Assembly: GCA_032622095.1 (NCBI GenBank) | Contig: CP136069.1 | Span: 164,848,394-164,912,393, forward strand | Direction: 5' to 3' | DNA from: Siphonodentalium dalli | Taxonomy: Eukaryota > Mollusca > Scaphopoda > Gadilida > Siphonodentaliidae | DNA length: 64,000 nt | Shown: piece after piece, positions 57,602-64,000 of the stretch | Layout of the letters: every line of letters begins with the position of its first letter | Numbering within the stretch: position 1 is the stretch's first letter | Translations under genes and position numbers: made by a program | The notes under the pieces: model-generated | Seen by the model: only the letters and a program-made list of their open reading frames with translations | What the model was told of the DNA's origin: nothing | Database searches by the model: none

Positions 57602-58312
57602 TTGTTTGACAGTTATCGCGCGATAACCCTGCTCCCTGCCATTTACAAACTGCTTGAGAAAGTTATCTTATATATCAAGACTCAATTCTCACGTGCCCAC
57701 TATGGTAAAAGTACACAAACTGCAACACGGTTTTCAGAAGGGTGTCAACTGTCTTATGGACTCATTTATCATACACGAATCACATACACATACAATCATG
57801 GCTACTGTTTCATCATATGCTTAAAGGTACCTCTTGTTTCGTGAAATAGGGAGATTGCCAGTCCAGGCAATTTCAAATAGAGCAAGGAACAAAACAATGA
57901 GGCGTTATTTCACCTCTTTTTTACATGCTCTTTGTTGACCAACTGTTGGTAGAACTGGCAAACTCGGGAGCAGGGCTGAATATGTATTCTATAAACTGTT
58001 CATGTCCAACACAAGCTGATGATATGACACTTCTCTCTGTTTCGGAAAAAGGTCTATAGTCAGTTACTGACTATATGCACTAATTACAGTCGAAAATGGA
58101 GGTATCGATATAATGAACAAAAGTCAGTTGTTATTGTCTTTAATGAAAGTACAAATGAGCACAATAAGACGAGTACTAACCCATGGACTCTGTGCGGGAA
58201 ACAAGTATCTGAAGTTGAACGTCTTACACACTTAGGTGTCCCTATACATAAGCATAATCAAAACGGTGAATTCATTGACGAAATAAAACAGAAACTTAGG
58301 TCAAGCTATTTT
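57602..58312 (+). pseudogene. LINE A RT fragment left of LINE C, unit 4
   Basis: Same content as unit 3: FDSYRAITLLPAIYKLLEKV, the motif A deletion, and the ADDMTLLS motif C followed by an in-frame TAG after SEKGL. Confidence 0.7.
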
Positions 58313-58321
58313 GCTTGAGGT

Positions 58322-61300
58322 TTTTGTTTGAACATATTTATTGTGACCCACAAATACATGGATTAATTTACAAACAGAATATATGGATGATGTTGTGGGT
58401 GCACAGGGGATCGGAGCACAAGTTACGAAACTTAGTGAAGCTCCTCTCCCCTGGCGTTCAGCTGCTGATGAATTCAAGTCGATGGTTTGGTTTTACTGGA
58501 ATGAAAGTTTTGTTGTTATTTGTGTGGGAGACGGTGTCCCATGTGATCGGCTATGTATACATAGGGGAACCGGCTCCCAATCAAACACATGTAGGTTGTA
58601 GTTGTGGCTGTGGCAGTGGCAGTGGGCGGAGTCAATGGAATAATGATTGATTACTGAAATCGGTCTGTGAAAATGATGAATGATTGTACTGTCTCGAATA
58701 ATCGCCTGTTCAAGGTGTCGCTAATTTCGGGTATGCCAAAGAGAATATCTTTAATACTGGTGATGACCACTTTATGCTCATCAAGTCGTGTCCACATACG
58801 GTTCCTTGCTTCTGTGTAGAAAGGACATTCGAAGAAAAAATGGCTTGCGTCTTCACATTGGTTACCGCAGGAGCAACACGGGCTTGAGGATATGTAATTT
58901 TTAAATTTATCGAAGTTGAGATCGCTGCAGTTGTTTCGGAGCCTACATTGCAAAATATTTGATGTTCTCCGCCCGACATTGTAGTAAGAAGGGGGTCTTA
59001 TTGATGTCTCTTCTATGCGTAAATTATTATACATATTAGCAAGTATTTCGTCCTTAGTTGGTTCTGATGTGGGGTCTGTGAGTTTTTTTGCATCAGTTGT
59101 TATTTTGCACGATACATTCCATTCAGCAATCATAGTTGGGAGGAAACTTGATTTAAAGTGAGTTGTGTTCGTGGAGTAGTTGACGTATCGTAACGGATTT
59201 CTAATTGGGTATCTACATGATTCCCCAACGGTAAGAGGCAAAAGTTTCGTTATGAAGGGAGGGGCCTTATTGTCCAATATTTTATGCCACATGCGCATTT
59301 TATGTAATTTACGTCTTTCGTTGAGGGGAGGCCATCCAAGTTCACCCAGTACTCTCGCTTCTGAGGCAGATCGGGTCAGGCCAGTTATTATTCTACCACC
59401 GTCGATATATAGACGGTCGAGCTTTTGGAGTAAGCAGTCAGGGGCGTTATCCCAAATTATGTCACCATATTCCATTATTGGGAGTATATATGTTTTGAAC
59501 ATTATCTCGATCGTCTGTCGGTTTACTTGGAATTTGATCTTCCTGAGTTGTGACAATCTACTGGCAACTCTTTTGCAAATAGTATTTATTTGGGTGTCCC
59601 AATGTAGATTTGATTGGATAGAAACGCCAAGATGGGTGTGAAGAGTTACTTGTTGAATCGCATCGTTGTCGAGATCTAAATCGAGGGAATCGTCAGAGGG
59701 GGTCAGTGAAAATACCATAGACTTTGTTTTTTCTGCATTAAAGGTTACCATCCATTGTTTTGACCAGCGATTCACTCTTTCAAGGTCATCATAGAGTTCG
59801 CGAGCACAATCATCGGGTGATGTTTGGGCAGTAAAGAAGCAAGTATCATCCGCGTACATTCGAGTGGGTGATTGGATCGTTGTTGCGAGGTCGTTAATGT
59901 AAGTCAAAAATAGAAAGGGTCCGAGGATAGATCCTTGTGGAACACCTGCCGATATCGTCTGATAGTCAGAGAATGTAATTCCTATTTGAACGCACTGTGA
60001 TCTATTAGAGAGATAACTGTGTATCCATTTGTGTATATTCCCGGTTACTCCGTTTTGCTCCAACTTGAATAACAACCCCCTGTGCCAGACTCTCTCAAAT
60101 GCTTTGGAAATATCGCAGAAAATTGCAGACGTATTTAACTTCTCATCGAGTGCCTGGCACAGGGTGTGGTATATCTCAAGTAGCTGAAAAGTGGTACTGT
60201 GGCCTGATACAAATCCTGATTGGTATTGGAATAGTATATTGTTCTTACTGAAATAAGCGGATAAATATTTCAGTACTATTTTCTCCAAGAGCTTGCTGAC
60301 GCATGGAAGTAGAGATATTGGGCGATAGTTTTTGCAGTTGGATCTGTCGTTTTTCTTATAAATAGGAATGACATTTGCTTGTTTCCATTTATTAGGAAAT
60401 GCGCACGATTCAAGAGATTTCTTAAATAGAATTCTGAGAGGTATGGCAATAGCTGGGCTTGTTTTCTGCAGCATTCTAACTGTGATGCCGTCATGGCCTG
60501 ACGCTTTGTTTGGTTTCATACTCGCAATTGCCGAAGTGATGTCGTCGAGAGTGAAGTCAATTTCAGTTATCGTATCATTACATTTTTTTGTGAACACCGG
60601 TAGATTGCAAGAGGAATCGTCGAGGAATGAGTTAGCAATGAAGGCATTATTAAGCATCGATGCTTTGGTTTGATCGTCAGTTTCAAGATTGCCATCATAA
60701 TCAATGAGAGGGGGGATAGCGTCTTTATGTTTGTTTTGCATAATTTCGTTGATGCTATGCCAAAAATATTTTGGGGAAGGTTGGTCTTTGACAGTATTCT
60801 GGAGATGTTCCTCGTATTGGGCCCTTGCGTACTTTTTCATATTGTTGACCGTGTTTCGAACTTTTTTGAATTTCGCCCAGTCTATGTCCTTTTTGGATTT
60901 TATCGCAATCTTACGTAGCCTGTCTCTTCTTCGAATCATCGATCGTAATTCTGATGTGAACCAATGTTTGTCTTTGGGCCTGATCAATATTTTAGATTGA
61001 GGAACAGTTTGGTCCATAATTTCAAGGAATTTCGAAGTAAAAATTTCAGTCGCTGTGTCAATATTTGGGGCTATTTCAATTGAGCGTAACCATTCTGGGT
61101 CGCGGATGAGTTCCATTGCTTGTTCATAATTGCCTTTTTCGTAGTTTCTGACCAATCGAGAAAATGGACCATTACTGCTATACTCGTATTTCAAATATGC
61201 TATTACCGCATAGTGATCTGAGATAGATCTGCCGAAGTCAATCACTTCTGATTCACATGATGTGACAGTGCTGTTCACTATGATGGGGTCGAGAAGTGTC

Positions 61301-61450
61301 GATGTTGTCGATGTAACTCTGGTTGGAGTTTTAATGATGTCCCGAAGGCTATAGTAGGAAATTATTTCATTGATTTTTGAGGATGGGTCCAAGGCATTAG
61401 AATTAAAGTCACCAGTTACAACCATGGGTATATTAAGATCTAGTGCATCC
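58322..61450 (-). mobile_element. LINE C, young 5'-truncated insertion with 9-bp TSD
   Basis: GCTTGAGGT occurs at 58313-58321 and 61451-61459, and unit 3 has the empty site. On the minus strand the element runs from 61450 (inside the endonuclease) to 58322, ending CACAATAAATATGTTC and a short A-rich tail. The ORF stays open right to the truncation point. 3' UTR is 58322-58650. Confidence 0.9.
58651..61425 (-). CDS. LINE C endonuclease-reverse transcriptase polyprotein (N-terminally truncated)
   Basis: 924 residues from the first ATG, with eight further in-frame codons upstream (DALDLNIP) before the element begins. In order: the end of an APE endonuclease (VVTGDFNSNALD, SISDHYAVI); a basic linker (RSMIRRRDRLRKIA); RT with KPNKASGHDGITVRML, NYRPISLLPCVSKLLEKI, motif A FCDISKAFERVWHRGLL, motif B SAGVPQGSILGPFLFL, motif C RMYADDTCFF; a thumb (LGVSIQSNLHWDTQIN); and a Cys-rich knuckle CCSCGNQCEDASHFFFEC near the C-terminus. 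All RT catalytic Asp residues are present with no stop or frameshift. The endonuclease N-terminus is missing and there is no promoter, so autonomous movement is unlikely. It belongs to the CR1/jockey-type LINEs and is related to LINE B. Confidence 0.9.
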   Translation of the reverse strand: MVVTGDFNSNALDPSSKINEIISYYSLRDIIKTPTRVTSTTSTLLDPIIVNSTVTSCESEVIDFGRSISDHYAVIAYLKYEYSSNGPFSRLVRNYEKGNYEQAMELIRDPEWLRSIEIAPNIDTATEIFTSKFLEIMDQTVPQSKILIRPKDKHWFTSELRSMIRRRDRLRKIAIKSKKDIDWAKFKKVRNTVNNMKKYARAQYEEHLQNTVKDQPSPKYFWHSINEIMQNKHKDAIPPLIDYDGNLETDDQTKASMLNNAFIANSFLDDSSCNLPVFTKKCNDTITEIDFTLDDITSAIASMKPNKASGHDGITVRMLQKTSPAIAIPLRILFKKSLESCAFPNKWKQANVIPIYKKNDRSNCKNYRPISLLPCVSKLLEKIVLKYLSAYFSKNNILFQYQSGFVSGHSTTFQLLEIYHTLCQALDEKLNTSAIFCDISKAFERVWHRGLLFKLEQNGVTGNIHKWIHSYLSNRSQCVQIGITFSDYQTISAGVPQGSILGPFLFLTYINDLATTIQSPTRMYADDTCFFTAQTSPDDCARELYDDLERVNRWSKQWMVTFNAEKTKSMVFSLTPSDDSLDLDLDNDAIQQVTLHTHLGVSIQSNLHWDTQINTICKRVASRLSQLRKIKFQVNRQTIEIMFKTYILPIMEYGDIIWDNAPDCLLQKLDRLYIDGGRIITGLTRSASEARVLGELGWPPLNERRKLHKMRMWHKILDNKAPPFITKLLPLTVGESCRYPIRNPLRYVNYSTNTTHFKSSFLPTMIAEWNVSCKITTDAKKLTDPTSEPTKDEILANMYNNLRIEETSIRPPSYYNVGRRTSNILQCRLRNNCSDLNFDKFKNYISSSPCCSCGNQCEDASHFFFECPFYTEARNRMWTRLDEHKVVITSIKDILFGIPEISDTLNRRLFETVQSFIIFTDRFQ

Positions 61451-61459
61451 GCTTGAGGT

Positions 61460-62605
61460 ATAACACCAGTCAGCAGTAGGACAATTTATACATCAATAAT
61501 ATTGCCAAGAGGTCTCTTCGGGTGTTAACTGCTGTGTGGCTTGACTGATTCCGATCTATTATCCCTGGAAAGAACTCACCGATTTTGCCTTAAAAAGATC
61601 CAAGTTTTACATTCCAAAACACGCACCAACATTGTAGAAGGATTGATGGGAATAGGTAATATTCACAGTTTTATTGAACAAAGAAGCTTCTCTTCTTCGG
61701 AAGTCTATGCGCCCTCACAATTGAGAAGGCAGCCAAATTAGTTTTCTTATTAAGGCTTCACTCGTTCTTCATAGATGGCGTTTCGGGAAAATCCTTCATT
61801 TCCGATATTGCACATATTCTGGGTAACCACCAGTTGATGTCATATTTTACAAATTATGTTTCTGAAAGTGAATTCCCAACAAAGTCGTCATGGAAAAGTA
61901 TAGTGCGCAAGGCAATATCTGAATATTCACAACACGAATGGGAAAGCGCGGTGATCGGCGACAAAGCACTCAATCGCTTTCATGCTATGCACCCACAGTT
62001 ATCAGTCTCCCATTTGTGGCGTTGCTGTGATTCTGTGCAGTGATTGTACCATGGAATCACAGTTCATGGAAGGCGTCGGATGGCAGGGACCCGGCCCTCG
62101 ATCTGATGGTGATAGTTCCTGAACATTACAGTTGGCGGACCGGGTTTGTGCCCTCGGTGGCCTTCTTGGAATGTTTTTCCAAATTAGGACAGATTTGTCC
62201 TGTATATCACATGACTCATTTATTATTGTAAATGTTATGAATATATACAGTCTATACAATGTAAAATGTTATAAGACTGAATAAAACAGTTGAAGTTGAA
62301 AGTTGAAAGTTCCCTAGACACAAAATAGCATACTTGACTGTGGCCGGCATCATAGCTTGTACTGAGTCCGAATTTGTAACTTTCAACAAATGTGGTGTTG
62401 CTTATGATGATCTCCCTCGACACGTCATCATCAACTGCCCCGCCATTGCGGAATATCGCAACGACATATGGTATGAGTTAATGAACCAGTTCAATGTTCA
62501 ATGTATTCTCAAACTAGACAGCCTTTGCCCAGATGTACAATTGAATGTATTTCTCACTGCACGTCCACCGGAGTTATTTGATTTAATTGATGAAGCTGAC
62601 TTATG
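61460..62605 (+). pseudogene. LINE A thumb and knuckle, unit 4
   Basis: Continues after LINE C: 61541-61741 (LERTHRFCLKKIQV), 61834-62043 and 62334-62602. The knuckle reads FNKCGVAYDDLPRHVIINC, so its first Cys is Phe. Truncated after DEADL, where it joins the TATG microsatellite. Interrupted at 62029-62304. Confidence 0.7.
62029..62304 (+). mobile_element. 276-bp insertion with (GTTGAA)n tail, unit 4
   Basis: Same insertion as 37179-37456, at the same LINE A position. Confidence 0.65.
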
Positions 62606-63636
62606 TGTATGTATGTATGTATGTATGTAATTGTGTGTGTGTTTATATGTATGTATGTGTTTGCGTATATATGTATGTATATGTGTATTTAAGTATGTAT
62701 GTTAGGGCCTTACTGTATGTGCGCCCGTGTTGTTTGTGACTGCATGGGGACGTTTAGTCTGCGAGACTACATAGGTGTTATGTTTGTGTTGGGTCCATTT
62801 GTTAAAAAGTTTATGTACTTTTCATGTCAATTCTCTTTTGTCAAACAATATATATACATGTAACCTGTAATTATGTTATTACTGCTCTCCGAAATTGGAC
62901 GAAATAACGGTATATATATTTTTAGTATCGTTTTTTTTTATTTACAGCCATATTTATACAGTATAGTTAGTGAAAGGCGAACACATATACGCGTTCGCAG
63001 CCTTTTTCCGGATTAAATTCTACGAGGCAGATAACAAGCTTGATCCTCAGCAAGCTGCAAAGTTTCATAGGTATTGTCTATCACTTTATGCATTGAGGAT
63101 TTACATTTCATCAAAATTATGATCGTAACATAAGAACTAAGATGTATTTTTCAGTTGCGAATAATACTAGTTTCGACCATTCAAAAACATATGAATCGTA
63201 ATGCCTATACCGGGATATCATATTGTCACCATGGGAACCTGGCTAATTCTATGGTAAATTAGCAAATTAAGAGCAAAAAATTGGTGTTGACCCATGAAAA
63301 ATACCATTGGTCTGACCTTTATTAGTTACGGTCTGATATTAATTAAACGGTGTTGAACCGTAAAAAATACAACGGTCTGACAGTTACTGGTTACGGTCTG
63401 CCAGTTACTTAAACGGTTTTATACCGTGGAACATGCTACGACCTGACCGTATGTTTAACTGTCAAAGGTTGGCAGCGATGTTGCGCGGTCTCAAAGTATC
63501 TTAAGGATATAAGACAAAAGAATATCAGTGAGGGACTTCTCCGGAAATACCGTCACAGCTGAACATGTGTATATAGTGGTAAATTGACTCGGTGAGCATT
63601 ACTAGATAGGCACAGTTTACCTCAGATGTTTTTTAA
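62606..63636. other. TATG microsatellite and end-of-unit spacer, unit 4
   Basis: (TATG)n from about 62605 to 62700, then the conserved tail and ACGGTCTG-repeat spacer. No gene. Confidence 0.5.
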
Positions 63637-64000
63637 AACACCAGCTGAGAACCCGTACGGAATATAGTTAACATGTTGCGAGCATTAGCGCACATAACGC
63701 TCTTTATTCATACCATATCAGGAATAATTAAATAGTGAACGCTCTTTATCGTTAGTCACCATAGAGACCACAATCAGCGTCACCTCCAATAGCATAATCT
63801 ACCAGAACGCTCTTCGTCCATAACATATCAGGAATAGATCAACTATCGACCTATTCATCCAAGCATCAGAAGGGAAGACCACCAATGTGGCTCTTTGAAA
63901 TTGTATAAATGTATGTAAAAACACATCAATTTGTTTCCAATCTCTTTACCCGAGCAACCCCAGATTGTATAGAATAAGAGCGAAGTATATGAGCACAAAA
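63637..64000. repeat. Start of tandem duplication unit 5
   Basis: AACACCAGCTGAG and the following 364 bp match the opening segment of units 3 and 4 (for example GCGAGCATTAGCGCACATAACG). The window ends about 1.5 kb before the promoter of a predicted fifth gene copy would appear. Confidence 0.85.

Larger units (their letters stand above)
50666..63636. repeat. Tandem duplication unit 4 (13.0 kb)
   Basis: Sister of unit 3 in the gene, spacer and ORF1. Longer because it carries LINE C (3.1 kb) and keeps the LINE A C-terminal region that unit 3 lost. Confidence 0.85.

Noticed and set aside
58315-58650. 111-residue plus-strand frame
   Set aside because: It lies over the 3' UTR of LINE C, antisense to the element, with no supporting features.

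Overview
The window is eukaryotic, most likely from a marine invertebrate. A mollusc or other lophotrochozoan is my best guess, held with low confidence. The DNA is AT-rich. The genes have short introns with GT-AG borders, TATA/CCAAT promoters and AATAAA signals, and most of the remaining sequence is made of CR1/L2/jockey-like non-LTR retrotransposons (LINEs), foldback elements, minisatellites and Helitron-like repeats. I see no tRNA gene, rRNA gene, CRISPR array or bacterial-style operon. All coordinates were worked out by eye; joints may be off by a few bases.

Layout. 1-3910 is a left flank outside the array. It holds hairpins, minisatellites and LINE 3' ends. From 3911 to the right edge there is a tandem array of a segmental duplication: unit 1 (3911-24953), unit 2 (24954-41349), unit 3 (41350-50665), unit 4 (50666-63636) and the first 364 bp of unit 5 (63637-64000). 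Each complete unit has, in order, an opening non-coding segment, a promoter, a three-exon C2H2 zinc-finger gene, a 2 kb repeat-rich spacer (GAACCAA/TTGGTTC heptamers and a palindromic GTCA..ATGACT array), and a decayed LINE called LINE A here (ORF1, endonuclease, reverse transcriptase, C-terminal Cys-His knuckle). It ends in a TATG-rich 3' tail and a conserved spacer.

The zinc-finger gene is the only host gene I can support. Its four copies (CDS spans 6007-7984, 27272-29235, 42899-44862, 52215-54178) each encode 391 residues after splicing, with a proline-rich N-terminal half and four C2H2 fingers at the C-terminus. All four are open and all zinc ligands are intact. Copies 3 and 4 differ by about two residues, so that duplication is recent. 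The start codon lies in a small second exon that a single-frame ORF search misses.

The units differ mainly by later transposon events. In unit 1, LINE A is broken by a 1.1 kb insert with a 16-bp target-site duplication (TSD), by a complete LINE B (14624-20262, 11-bp TSD, with an internal 1.1 kb tandem duplication) and by a minus-strand LINE A relative. Unit 2 has an L2-like fragment in intron 1 of the gene, a foldback element, a LINE A endonuclease ORF and a tandem run of Helitron-like elements rich in TCAAGGTCA sites. Unit 3 is the shortest, by deletion. Unit 4 carries a young, 5'-truncated but uninterrupted LINE C (58322-61450, minus strand, 9-bp TSD). Units 3 and 4 look mosaic: their gene and LINE A tail resemble unit 2, while the spacer and ORF1 between them resemble unit 1. 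This points to unequal recombination or gene conversion inside the array.
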